This document shows, piece by piece, positions 51,403 to 60,795 of a DNA stretch of 64,000 nucleotides. The translations under genes and the position numbers were made by a program. This stretch comes from an uncultured Bacteroidota bacterium (GTDB lineage: Bacteria; Bacteroidota; Bacteroidia; Flavobacteriales; Flavobacteriaceae), in the NCBI GenBank assembly GCA_902514625.1, contig CABXRK010000001.1, forward strand, positions 1 through 64,000, written 5' to 3'. The number at the start of each line of letters is the position of its first letter. Position 1 is the stretch's first letter. The notes below the pieces were generated by a model. It made no database searches, was not told where the DNA came from, and was given only the letters and a program-made list of their open reading frames with translations.

Positions 51403-54399
51403 TCACCCTTCTAATTGATTTAATAACTCTGGTCTTGAAATAAACATTCGAATCATTTTTTCTTTAAAGTATTTCTTTTCAAAAAACTCATACAATTTGG
51501 TACTTGTGTCAAGTGTCTTTATGTTCTTCTCCTCGTAAATTTCACGAATCTTATCTCTTTTGTTAGAGTCTGTGTTGTTTGATTTTACTACTTGTTTAAA
51601 ATCCTCATCGTTTACTATTTCTTCAATTAATTTTTTTGAACTTTCTTCAGTTCCTTCAGGAAGTTTCCCATAATATTCATTTATTTCATTGATGATTTCA
51701 GAAAGTAAATCAAATTCTTCCTCGTCTTTTCCTTTTCCATCTCCATATTCATTAGGGTCAAATATAGTATCCTCAGGTTCTAAAGAAATATTTAATTTTC
51801 CCTTGACATCAATATTTAAAGACTCTAAATCAACTAAATCAGAAACGTCAATTCTTTCGTCTCTATCAACTGGAAACTTCTTTCTTAAATATTCAAAAAA
51901 GACATAATGTTTTTCAAGTTCAATATTGTCAAATTGGTGGACCATTGAAATATATCCATATAGTTTACAATAGTTGGAGAATTGGGTTCTAGAAACATCT
52001 CTATCTTCATCCGAAAGTTCTTTCCATCTGTCTAACACTAAATTTAAAGTGGGTTGTAGTTGTGAATCATCACGATTATCAGAAAAGAAAACAGTATTCC
52101 AATCTTCTATTTCTTGAGGGGTAAACAAGTCATAATTTCTAATCTTGTCAAGAACATCATAGACTAAATTTGGGTCAGTATCTTCGGATAAAATAGTTGT
52201 TTGGTAAAAGTTTTGAAATGATTCTTGAATGGTTTCTACTTTATTTACAAAATCTAAAACAAATGTACTTTTCTTTCCTTTCATCTTTCTGTTCAATCTT
52301 GAAAGTGTTTGAACACATTGTAACCCTTGTATTGGTTTATCGATAAACATTGAATGAAGTAGAGGTTCATCAAATCCTGTTTGGAATTTATCACATACAA
52401 TCAAAACTTTATAAAGGGGATTTTTAAATCCTTTTGGAATATCCTTACTTTCAAATCCGTTTTCTTTATTAAGGGAATATTCTGTTACTTTTTCTCCATT
52501 GTGTTCTGTATCCCCACTAAAACCAACCACACACTTTATTTTATTTTGTAGACCTCTTTCTCTAAATTGTTTGTTCATTTCAAAAAAGAATTTCACCGTG
52601 TCTTTTATAGAACGAACTACAACCATTCCTTTACCTCTACCTTCAATTGATTTGACAGTTGTGTTTAAAAGATGTTCTATTATGATTCCAACTTTTCTGG
52701 ATATTGTTTCAGGATTAGAATCAACCCATTTAATTAATTCTTTTTTACCTCTATTTTCTGGAAGTTCTACATCCTCACCTTTACCTCTTAATTTAAACCA
52801 TCTTTTTACAGGAGTAAAAGATTTTAACACATCTAAAGTAAATCCCTCTCCTATGGATTGTTTCATTGTGTATGTGTGAAATGGTTTTTTGGAACCGTCA
52901 GATTGAGAAGTTCCAAATACTTCTAGTGTTTGTGGTTTTGGTGTTCCGGTAAATCCAAAGAATGAAATATGATTTTGTTTTTGACGAGATTTCATTTCTT
53001 TACGAATCTCTAATATCTCTTCGTTGACTAGATCATCATCAACCTCAATTTCATCTTCAATATTTAACGATAAAGTTTTATTAAGATTTTTCGTTCCTTT
53101 ACCTCCTTGTGAGGAGTGTACCTCATCAACTATTACACCAAAAGTTTTACCACTTAATTCTCTCATTCTGTTAACTACTACCGAAAATTTTTGAATAGTA
53201 GTTACTATTATATTTTTACCACTTGTGAGGGACTTTCTTAGTTGTTCAGAATTTTTGTCAATCCTTTTTACTACACCTTCAACTCTTTGGATACTTTTTA
53301 CGGTGTCTTGGAGTTGTTTGTCTAACACCTTTCTATCTGTTATAATAATTATTGAATCAAAGACCCTGTCTTGTCCATCATTCTTAAACAAATTCATTAA
53401 CATAAAAGACAACCAACCAATAGAAAATGATTTTCCTGAACCAGTGGTGTGTTGAACTAAATAGTTTGTTCCAACACCATCTTTAAGTACTTGATTTTTT
53501 AATTTTCTAATAACATTTAATTGGTGGTATCGAGGAAAAACAAGAAGGGGTTTTTTATTCTCTTCAACCCTTTGTTTTTTATCATTCCAAGTGTAGTCAG
53601 TTTTTTGTGTGAACAGTAAAAAGTTTTCAATGATATCTAAAAGTGATGTAGGGGTAAGTACTTCCTTCCATAAATAATCCACCTTGAATCCTTTACTTTT
53701 TGTTTCAGAGTTGTTTAAAGTTTTATTAAACGGTAAAAAGAAAGTATCCTTACCTTCTAATTTAGTTGTCATGTTAACCCTGTCGTTATCTACACTAAAA
53801 TGACAAACACATCTTTGAAATTTAAGTAGTGGTTCCCCTTTTGGATCTCTATTAAATCTGTATTGTTTGTCAGAGTCAAGAACAGTCTGTCCTGTTAATT
53901 GATTTTTAAGTTCTATTGTTAAAATAGGAATTCCATTAATAAAAACAACCACATCAATGGAGTTATTATTGTGAGGTGAATAGTGAAGTTGACGAACTAA
54001 AAGAAATTTATTTTTTAGATATTTAGTTTCTCTATATTCTGGATTGAGATTACTTGAAGGTTGGAAGTATAGTGTTTTTATATTCCCACCATATACATCA
54101 TCAAATCCGTTTCTTAAAACATGTATTAATCCCTTATTTTCTATTACTTTATTTAATCTCTTTAAAATATTTTTATGGGTGTTATTCCCATATTTCTTTA
54201 TAAGGGTATCGTAGGTTTCTTTTTGTGTTTCCTTTAGGAACTCTATGAATTCATCTCCAACAATACATAAATCTTTATCATACCAACTATCATCTCTTTG
54301 GTGAACTTTAGAATGAAATTGTAAACCATCATCTAAAAGAGAATTTAGTTCTCTTTCAATGTGTTGTTCGTATCTTTTTTCTGTTGGTACTCTTACCAT
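51403..54399 (-). CDS. hsdR: type I restriction endonuclease subunit R
   Basis: VVFINGIPILTIELKNQLTG nuclease motif, QHTTGSGKSFSIGWLS Walker A, VIVDEVHSSQGG, FFGFTGTP, QTLSRLNRKMKGK. Confidence 0.96.
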   Translation of the reverse strand: MVRVPTEKRYEQHIERELNSLLDDGLQFHSKVHQRDDSWYDKDLCIVGDEFIEFLKETQKETYDTLIKKYGNNTHKNILKRLNKVIENKGLIHVLRNGFDDVYGGNIKTLYFQPSSNLNPEYRETKYLKNKFLLVRQLHYSPHNNNSIDVVVFINGIPILTIELKNQLTGQTVLDSDKQYRFNRDPKGEPLLKFQRCVCHFSVDNDRVNMTTKLEGKDTFFLPFNKTLNNSETKSKGFKVDYLWKEVLTPTSLLDIIENFLLFTQKTDYTWNDKKQRVEENKKPLLVFPRYHQLNVIRKLKNQVLKDGVGTNYLVQHTTGSGKSFSIGWLSFMLMNLFKNDGQDRVFDSIIIITDRKVLDKQLQDTVKSIQRVEGVVKRIDKNSEQLRKSLTSGKNIIVTTIQKFSVVVNRMRELSGKTFGVIVDEVHSSQGGKGTKNLNKTLSLNIEDEIEVDDDLVNEEILEIRKEMKSRQKQNHISFFGFTGTPKPQTLEVFGTSQSDGSKKPFHTYTMKQSIGEGFTLDVLKSFTPVKRWFKLRGKGEDVELPENRGKKELIKWVDSNPETISRKVGIIIEHLLNTTVKSIEGRGKGMVVVRSIKDTVKFFFEMNKQFRERGLQNKIKCVVGFSGDTEHNGEKVTEYSLNKENGFESKDIPKGFKNPLYKVLIVCDKFQTGFDEPLLHSMFIDKPIQGLQCVQTLSRLNRKMKGKKSTFVLDFVNKVETIQESFQNFYQTTILSEDTDPNLVYDVLDKIRNYDLFTPQEIEDWNTVFFSDNRDDSQLQPTLNLVLDRWKELSDEDRDVSRTQFSNYCKLYGYISMVHQFDNIELEKHYVFFEYLRKKFPVDRDERIDVSDLVDLESLNIDVKGKLNISLEPEDTIFDPNEYGDGKGKDEEEFDLLSEIINEINEYYGKLPEGTEESSKKLIEEIVNDEDFKQVVKSNNTDSNKRDKIREIYEEKNIKTLDTSTKLYEFFEKKYFKEKMIRMFISRPELLNQLEG

Positions 54400-54401
54400 A
54401 A

Positions 54402-55688
54402 TTAAACTACTTTTCGTTTACCAGTTACTACTTCAGAGATTAGGGATTGACGATACTCTTTAAGGAGTTCTATTCTCTTTTCTTCAATGGATATAGTGTT
54501 ATCTATTAGTTTGGTTTGTTCATCCAAATAGGATACAATTTGTTGTTGTTCATTTACATCAGGAATTAGTACAGGAGTATCACCTAAAACCTGTTGACTT
54601 AATGATGAACGTGTAACTATGTTCATTTTACTTTCAATAATTACTTTTTTCCAATGGGTCTGAAAATGATATCTAGAATATTCAGGTAAATGAACATTAT
54701 TATGAAATCTAAATCTAATTACGAATCCTGAAAATCCTGAGTTCTCAATTGTGTTTAAACAAGTGGAACAAACCCCAATATCATCTTTTGTTTCAGATGT
54801 TCTCGTAAAAAACACATCCCCTCTTTGAATAGTATATCTATCTATTTCAGAGTCCTCTAACTGAACTTTCCCATTTAGTTTGGTTGGAGTAATATCGTTT
54901 TTATATACATCTCCATAACTCATAAATGGATATCCAGTTCCAAAAAACTCTGAACCCTTACTAATTCCGTTCTGAAAAGAACCGAGGTGTCTTAAAGGGA
55001 CTATTCTCCAACCATCTGGAATCTCTCCAATCCATTCCACACCACTATCCTTCATCTCCACATTGGGGTTCAATCCTTTGGTAACTACTTCATTGATAAG
55101 AGAGGTTCTTTTCTCTTTGAGTAGTTCAATCTTTAGTTGGGTTTTCTCAATTAGAGAATCAATGAGTAAGGTTTTGGTATCTAAGAAGGATACGATTTGT
55201 TGTTGTTCGGAGAGGGGTGGGAGTGGTAGTTTAATATTACCAAACACATCCTTAGTAAGATGAGTCATTGTTGAACCGTGAGATTCGTTTGAAAGTTCTT
55301 CAATTACTCCTTGAATTACCCAGTAATAAAATCTTCTTACCAAAATCTCGTTAAGTTCAACTTTGAATATGTGTTGATTTAGAACCCCCTCTTCCCTTTT
55401 CCATTCAAATAAACCGAGGGTGGTAGACCAACTAAAAAGATAATCACCTTTTTTGATGATATATTTTGGGTCTATTTCATTATCATAGAAGTTTTCAGAA
55501 CCTTTACCTTTAGTTAAGTTTTGTATTCTAATTATTAATCGTCCATTGTCTCCCCAATCAGAAGGTTTGAAAGGATAACCATTTATATAAGTACCAACAT
55601 ATTTCATCTTGGTGTGTTTCCACTGACTTGGAATCTCACCAATCCATTCAACTCCTGAATCCTTATATGAATCATATCTCTTCATCAA
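54402..55688 (-). CDS. hsdS: type I restriction-modification specificity subunit S
   Basis: Two TRDs, each opened by DSGVEWIGEIPxxW and closed by LSEQQQIVSFLDTKT / VNEQQQIVSYLDEQT conserved regions. Confidence 0.96.
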   Translation of the reverse strand: MMKRYDSYKDSGVEWIGEIPSQWKHTKMKYVGTYINGYPFKPSDWGDNGRLIIRIQNLTKGKGSENFYDNEIDPKYIIKKGDYLFSWSTTLGLFEWKREEGVLNQHIFKVELNEILVRRFYYWVIQGVIEELSNESHGSTMTHLTKDVFGNIKLPLPPLSEQQQIVSFLDTKTLLIDSLIEKTQLKIELLKEKRTSLINEVVTKGLNPNVEMKDSGVEWIGEIPDGWRIVPLRHLGSFQNGISKGSEFFGTGYPFMSYGDVYKNDITPTKLNGKVQLEDSEIDRYTIQRGDVFFTRTSETKDDIGVCSTCLNTIENSGFSGFVIRFRFHNNVHLPEYSRYHFQTHWKKVIIESKMNIVTRSSLSQQVLGDTPVLIPDVNEQQQIVSYLDEQTKLIDNTISIEEKRIELLKEYRQSLISEVVTGKRKVV

Positions 55689-57397
55689 TCCATTATTAGG
55701 TTAAGTAAGTTTTCAGATTCTTTTTTTAACTCTAATAAATCACGAGTAATATCCTCTGAAGAACGAAGGGGTTTGTATTGGTAAAAATACTTTGTGAAGT
55801 TGATTTCATATCCCACCTTACTTTTGTTAAAATCAATCCATGATTTTGGAAGATGAGGTTCTACTTCACGAGAAAAATAGTCTTCAATATCTTCTGATAA
55901 AGGAACTCTTTCTGAATCTCTAAGTTTTGAATCAGGTTTTGGATTCCCTTTTTTATCTCTAAGAACTTGTCCCTTCTCAACCTTAGGTTGTTCAATCGTA
56001 ACCTTTGTGTAACCAAAGAACTCATTATCAAAAATCTTAGAGTGTTCATTTTCTTCAAACTTCTCGTATGTTTTAAGGAGTTGTTCTCTTTGAGAATCCT
56101 CAATATATTTTCGTTTATTCCCCAATGATTTCTTCATGGATTTATAGAACGAAGAACCATTGATAAGTTGAACTTTACCTTTTCGTTTAGAATTCTTCTT
56201 GTTGGTAACAATCCATACGTAGGTGGAAATACCTGTATTAAAGAATAAAGAGTCTGGAAGAGAAATAATCCCTTCCAACCAATCACTTTCAATTATCCAT
56301 TTACGGATTTCTGATTCTCCTGAACCACCATCACCTGTAAATAAAGGAGAACCATTAAATACAACACCTATTCTGGAACCTTGAGTTTCCATTTTAGAAA
56401 TCATATGTTGTAGGAAAAGAAGTGAACCATCCGATACTCTTGGTGTACCAACTGAAAATCTACCTCCATATTCTTGAGACTCATTTTTGATTTGTTTTTG
56501 TTCTGATTTCCAACTAACTCCAAAAGGAGGATTAGTAATCATATAATCAAACTTTCTGTTTTCCTCAGAGTGTTGGTCCTTGGTAAGTGATGAACCAAGT
56601 TTAATGTGGTCTGGTTCTTCATCTGTAATTAAAAAGTCTGATTTACAAATCGAATAGGTTTGAGGGTTGAGTTCCTGTCCAAACAAGTTGATATCTACTT
56701 CTTTATTGATGTTTTCATGTACCCAATCTTTTCCAATGGTTAACATTCCACCTGTTCCACAACAAGGGTCATAAACAGAAATTATTTTATTTGGGTCTGA
56801 AAGTTTGTTCTTATCCGATGAAAACACCAATGAAACCAAAAGTTTTACTACATCACGTGGTGTATAATGTTCTCCACTGGTTTCATTACTCATCTCTGAG
56901 AATTTCCTTAGAAGTTCTTCAAAAATATTCCCCATGACGTGATTGTCAATTTTCGATGGATGTAAATCAATGTCAGTAAACTTCTCAACAAGAAGATATA
57001 ATTTGTTGTTTGAGTCTAATTTGTCAATGTGTTTTTGTAATCCAAAATTTTGAATGATGTCTTGAACATTTGTAGAGAAAGAACTTAGATAATCATAAAA
57101 GTTTTCTGAAAGTTTACTAGGTTCATCCTTCAACCTTCTTAAATCATATCTTGAATAGTTGGAGAACTTTAGGTTAAGTTTTGAATGTATGATTTTAGAG
57201 GTATCATCAAACTTGTTTTTATACTCTTGATGAACTTTAATAATTTCATCTTTTCTTCCTTCCAAAACACAATCTAGTCTTCTTAATACTACAAAGGGTA
57301 AAATTACATCCCCATACTCATGTTGTTTAAACAACCCTCTAAGTACATCGTCACAGACATTCCAAATAAAGGATGATATTTCGTTATGGGTTGACAT
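55685..57397 (-). CDS. hsdM: type I restriction-modification DNA methyltransferase subunit M
   Basis: SGEHYTPRDVVKLLVSLVF, VYDPCCGTGGML, DYMITNPPFGVSW. Confidence 0.97.
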   Translation of the reverse strand: MSTHNEISSFIWNVCDDVLRGLFKQHEYGDVILPFVVLRRLDCVLEGRKDEIIKVHQEYKNKFDDTSKIIHSKLNLKFSNYSRYDLRRLKDEPSKLSENFYDYLSSFSTNVQDIIQNFGLQKHIDKLDSNNKLYLLVEKFTDIDLHPSKIDNHVMGNIFEELLRKFSEMSNETSGEHYTPRDVVKLLVSLVFSSDKNKLSDPNKIISVYDPCCGTGGMLTIGKDWVHENINKEVDINLFGQELNPQTYSICKSDFLITDEEPDHIKLGSSLTKDQHSEENRKFDYMITNPPFGVSWKSEQKQIKNESQEYGGRFSVGTPRVSDGSLLFLQHMISKMETQGSRIGVVFNGSPLFTGDGGSGESEIRKWIIESDWLEGIISLPDSLFFNTGISTYVWIVTNKKNSKRKGKVQLINGSSFYKSMKKSLGNKRKYIEDSQREQLLKTYEKFEENEHSKIFDNEFFGYTKVTIEQPKVEKGQVLRDKKGNPKPDSKLRDSERVPLSEDIEDYFSREVEPHLPKSWIDFNKSKVGYEINFTKYFYQYKPLRSSEDITRDLLELKKESENLLNLIMD

Positions 57398-57468
57398 AAA
57401 TATAAAAATAGTCTTTTAGAAACTTTGTTTCAAACTTTTTTTGATTCCTGTCTATTAAAAAATTCATT

Positions 57469-57560
57469 TTTGGTTCGATAATTGGTTCGACACCTGTGTC
57501 TAAAAAAAACAAAACCCTCATTGTCAATGACATAGAGGGTTTTTTCGTGGTCCCACCTGG
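57469..57560. repeat. right-end repeat of unit B, running into the tRNA-Met 3' end
   Basis: ggttcgataattggttcgaca, aaaaccctcattgtcaatgacatagagggtttt, gtggtcccacctg; gapless match to 51159-51250. Confidence 0.88.
57501..57543 (-). terminator. rho-independent terminator of the tRNA-Met gene
   Basis: Minus strand: aaaaccctc...gagggtttt stem (57511-57519/57535-57543) followed by a T-rich tract (revcomp of taaaaaaaac, 57501-57510). Confidence 0.75.
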
Positions 57561-57621
57561 GCTCGAACCAGGGACCAACTGATTATGAGTCAGCTACTCT
57601 AACCAACTGAGCTATAGGACC
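57548..57621 (-). tRNA. tRNA-Met (anticodon CAT)
   Basis: Minus strand GGTCCTATAGCTCAGTTGGTTAGAGTAGCTGACTCATAATCAGTTGGTCCCTGGTTCGAGCCCAGGTGGGACCA folds as a cloverleaf; loop CTCATAA gives CAT; no encoded CCA. Confidence 0.93.
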
Positions 57622-57895
57622 TAATTCAATGATAATAATACTTTCCAAAGGATTTCTTATTTGTTACTGCCTCCTCGAGGATGTCATTTGCATAAACATT
57701 CAAAAGTATGATAGTAATATCATTTCTCAATTGAGGCATAAAAATACTAAAACAAATGAATTTAAATTATATAGTGAGTCAGATTATTTTTCTAATATAC
57801 TGCATTCACCATTTACCTTTCTATGATACTGTTCCAGTACTTTATCTGTACCAGTTTTTTCATCCCTTTCTAATTTATCTACTTTAAGTTTGAAA

Positions 57896-58084
57896 TTATT
57901 TAATTGACATTATTTCTTTATAAAACTCTTCATTAATAGTGAAATATCCTTCTCTTTCCGTATGAATTGAATAATCCCCTCTACCATTAATAGAATGATA
58001 TTCAATTAAATGCCTTTTAAACATTTCTAAATTATTAATTTCAATATCATTTCCGTAATCATCCTTTATTATAACTTTTTTCAT
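57896..58084 (-). CDS. hypothetical small protein
   Basis: 62-aa ORF MKKVIIKDDYGNDIEINNLEMFKRHLIEYHSINGRGDYSIHTEREGYFTINEEFYKEIMSIK; protein-like composition. Confidence 0.5.
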   Translation of the reverse strand: MKKVIIKDDYGNDIEINNLEMFKRHLIEYHSINGRGDYSIHTEREGYFTINEEFYKEIMSIK

Positions 58085-58164
58085 GATTTAATCGATTATT
58101 TAAATATCCGTAATTTAGTCCTATTAAAAAACTATTTATTATAAGGTTTCAAAGTTTATAACTG

Positions 58165-58545
58165 ATGAAAAATACCATAAGTCCCCGACAAAGAAAAATT
58201 GCAGCTTTATTACAACAAGAAATTGCAACTTTGTTACAACAACAACTAAAATCTCAAGGATCTTCAAATTTATTAATCTCTGTTACTAAAGTAAATATAA
58301 CTGTAGACTTTTCTTTAGCTAAAATATTTTTAAGTATTTTCCCTTCAAATCAAGCTAATAATCAAATTGAACATATTAAAAAAAATTCCTACAAAATAAA
58401 ACATAAATTAGCTCAATTACTTAAAAATCAAATCCGAAAAATCCCTGAATTATTTTTCCAAATTGATGATTCACTTGATTACATTGAAAAAATTGATAAA
58501 GCTTTAAAGGATAAAGAAAATCCAATAAAAAATTTTAATAAATAA
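58165..58545 (+). CDS. rbfA: ribosome-binding factor A
   Basis: SPRQRKIAALLQQEIATLLQQ...ISVTKVNITVDFSLAKIFLSIFP...PELFFQIDDSLDYIEKI. Confidence 0.93.
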   Translation: MKNTISPRQRKIAALLQQEIATLLQQQLKSQGSSNLLISVTKVNITVDFSLAKIFLSIFPSNQANNQIEHIKKNSYKIKHKLAQLLKNQIRKIPELFFQIDDSLDYIEKIDKALKDKENPIKNFNK

Positions 58546-58554
58546 AATTAATTT

Positions 58555-59751
58555 TTGAATTTTTCATTTTTCATAGCATCCAAATATTTTGTTTCAAAAA
58601 GCAAACAGAAAGTAATTAATTTAATTAATTTCATTTCATTATTCCTTGTTATCATTGCTTCTGCATCCCTAATAATTGTTTTAAGTGCCTTTAGTGGATT
58701 AAAAAATTATGGCCTCTCTTTTTCAAATTCTTTTGATCCCGATTTTAGAATAGAACCTAAAACAGGCAAAACATTATTTGTGAATTCCTCAATTTTAGAT
58801 TCAATTCAATCTATAAAAGAAATTGAAGCTGTTGCTCCAATAATTGAAGAAAAAATTTTCTTGACTTTCCGTGAGAAAAATCATGTTGCCTATTTAAAAG
58901 GTGTCGACTCCAGTTACCATAAAGTTATCCCAATAAAAAAATTAATTGGAACCGGACAATGGTTTAATTCAGAATATGATGAAGTTATAGTTGGCTCTGG
59001 AATAGCAAAAATATTAAGTTTAGGTGTATATGATTACAATGATTTTCTTTTGCTTGCCGCGATTAAAAAACCCCCAAGTTTAAATATTTTTAACAATCCT
59101 TTTAATTCAATTAGAAGTTTAGTGTCAGGAATTTATTCTAGTGGTGAAGAAATTGACAGCAAGTATTTATTTTCATCTTCAGAATTTGCAAGAAAACTAT
59201 TTGAAACTCCTGAAAACTATTATAGTTATATATACATAAAATCAAATGCAAATGCTAAATCTAAAACATTACTAAAAAAAATTACGCCTATTCTAAAAGA
59301 TTCATTTATAATAAAAACTAAAAAAGAACTTAACCCTGTTCTATATAAAATGCTTAATACTGAAAATGTTGCTGTATATTTAATTTTCACATTAATTGTT
59401 ATAATTGCATTATTTAATGTAGTTGGTGCTCTTATAATGATGATCCTAGAAAAAAAACCTAATCTTAAAATATTAAACGCAATAGGTGTAAACAAAAAAG
59501 CAATACGAAAAATATTTTTTTATTTAGGATTAATGATCTCTTGGATTGGAGGAATTATAGGAATTCTTATAGGGGGAATTCTATTGATAATTCAATATTA
59601 TCATCCTTTTTTATTTGTTCCCGGAACATCCCTTCCATATCCTGTTTCCTTTGAATTTAAAAATCTTATTTTAGTAATTATAACCTTAATGATTCTTGGA
59701 GGAATTACTTCTTTTTGGGTTACTTCAAATTTTAATAAAAATCTAAAATAA
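58555..59751 (+). CDS. ABC transporter permease (FtsX/LolCE-like)
   Basis: N-terminal FFIASKYFVSKSKQKVINLINFIS, C-terminal FtsX TM domain; TTG start. Confidence 0.9.
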   Translation: MNFSFFIASKYFVSKSKQKVINLINFISLFLVIIASASLIIVLSAFSGLKNYGLSFSNSFDPDFRIEPKTGKTLFVNSSILDSIQSIKEIEAVAPIIEEKIFLTFREKNHVAYLKGVDSSYHKVIPIKKLIGTGQWFNSEYDEVIVGSGIAKILSLGVYDYNDFLLLAAIKKPPSLNIFNNPFNSIRSLVSGIYSSGEEIDSKYLFSSSEFARKLFETPENYYSYIYIKSNANAKSKTLLKKITPILKDSFIIKTKKELNPVLYKMLNTENVAVYLIFTLIVIIALFNVVGALIMMILEKKPNLKILNAIGVNKKAIRKIFFYLGLMISWIGGIIGILIGGILLIIQYYHPFLFVPGTSLPYPVSFEFKNLILVIITLMILGGITSFWVTSNFNKNLK

Positions 59752-60744
59752 ACTTAAAGACTTTTCTCCATTAAAAGCGTATTCTATTTCATCTAAAATA
59801 TTAAAAACTTCAGTTGAAGAATTAGCTGTAACCAATCTTATTCTATATTTTTTAAAATCTGGTATTCCCTTAAAATAATTATTATAGTGTTTCCTGGTTT
59901 CAAGGACTCCAAGTGTTTCTCCTTTCCAATCTAATGACATTTCAAAATGCTTCCTTGCAACTTTAACTCTTTGATCTATTGAAGGTTCTTTTATTATTAT
60001 ATCTTTCTTTAGAAACTCCTTAACTTGATTAAAAAACCATGGGTTCCCTATGCTTGCTCTCCCAATCATTGCCCCATCTAATCCATACTTATCTCGAATC
60101 AATTTAGCCTTCTCAGGAGTATTAATATCTCCATTACCAAAAATAGGTATAAACATTCTATGATTATTTTTTACATCAGCAATTAAACTCCAATTCGCTT
60201 TCCCTTTATACATCTGAGCTCTAGTCCTTCCATGAATAGCTATTGATTTAATTCCAACATCTTGGAGCCTTTCAGCAACTTCAACTATTTTAATGGAATT
60301 TTCATCCCATCCAAGTCTAGTTTTAACTGTTATTGGAATTAAGGTTCTTTTAACCATTTCCTCAGTAAGTTTTACCATCAATGGTATATCTTTTAAAATT
60401 CCTGCTCCAGCTCCTTTGCAAACAACTTTTTTTACTGGGCATCCATAATTTATATCTATTATGTCAGGTTTAGTTGCCTCAATAATTTCTACTGACTTAA
60501 TCATGGAATTAATGTCTGAACCAAAAATTTGAATTCCTACAGGTCTTTCCTTTTCATAAATGTCAAGTTTTTTTATGCTTTTGGCTGCATCCCTAATTAA
60601 TCCTTCACTAGAGATAAATTCAGTATATACAACGTCCGCTCCATTCTCTTTACAGATAGACCTAAATGGGGGGTCACTTACATCCTCCATGGGAGCTAAC
60701 AGAAGAGGGAAATCTCCTAATTCTATTTCACCAATTGATGCCAA
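59743..60744 (-). CDS. dusB: tRNA dihydrouridine synthase (DusB-like)
   Basis: LLAPMEDVSDPPFRSICKENGADVVYTEFIS, DINYGCPVKKVVCKGAGAGIL, IAIHGRTRAQMYKGKANW. Confidence 0.93.
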   Translation of the reverse strand: MASIGEIELGDFPLLLAPMEDVSDPPFRSICKENGADVVYTEFISSEGLIRDAAKSIKKLDIYEKERPVGIQIFGSDINSMIKSVEIIEATKPDIIDINYGCPVKKVVCKGAGAGILKDIPLMVKLTEEMVKRTLIPITVKTRLGWDENSIKIVEVAERLQDVGIKSIAIHGRTRAQMYKGKANWSLIADVKNNHRMFIPIFGNGDINTPEKAKLIRDKYGLDGAMIGRASIGNPWFFNQVKEFLKKDIIIKEPSIDQRVKVARKHFEMSLDWKGETLGVLETRKHYNNYFKGIPDFKKYRIRLVTANSSTEVFNILDEIEYAFNGEKSLSLF

Positions 60745-60795
60745 TTCAATTAAATTTTTTCACAAATCTAAATAATTTAAATTTTAATTATAATA

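Noticed and set aside
52499-52879. 126-aa plus-strand ORF within hsdR (also 51689-51907 and 53225-53455)
   Set aside because: Antisense shadows of hsdR with low-complexity Ser/Phe-rich translations.
55861-56103. 80-aa minus-strand ORF within hsdM
   Set aside because: Alternative frame of hsdM; repetitive Leu/Lys translation, no start context or homology pattern.
57629-57826. 65-aa plus-strand ORF and a short minus-strand frame (KLKVDKLERDEKTGTDKVLEQYHRKVNGECSILEK) near the tRNA
   Set aside because: No clear start or family; both could be non-coding or decayed sequence in the tRNA upstream gap.
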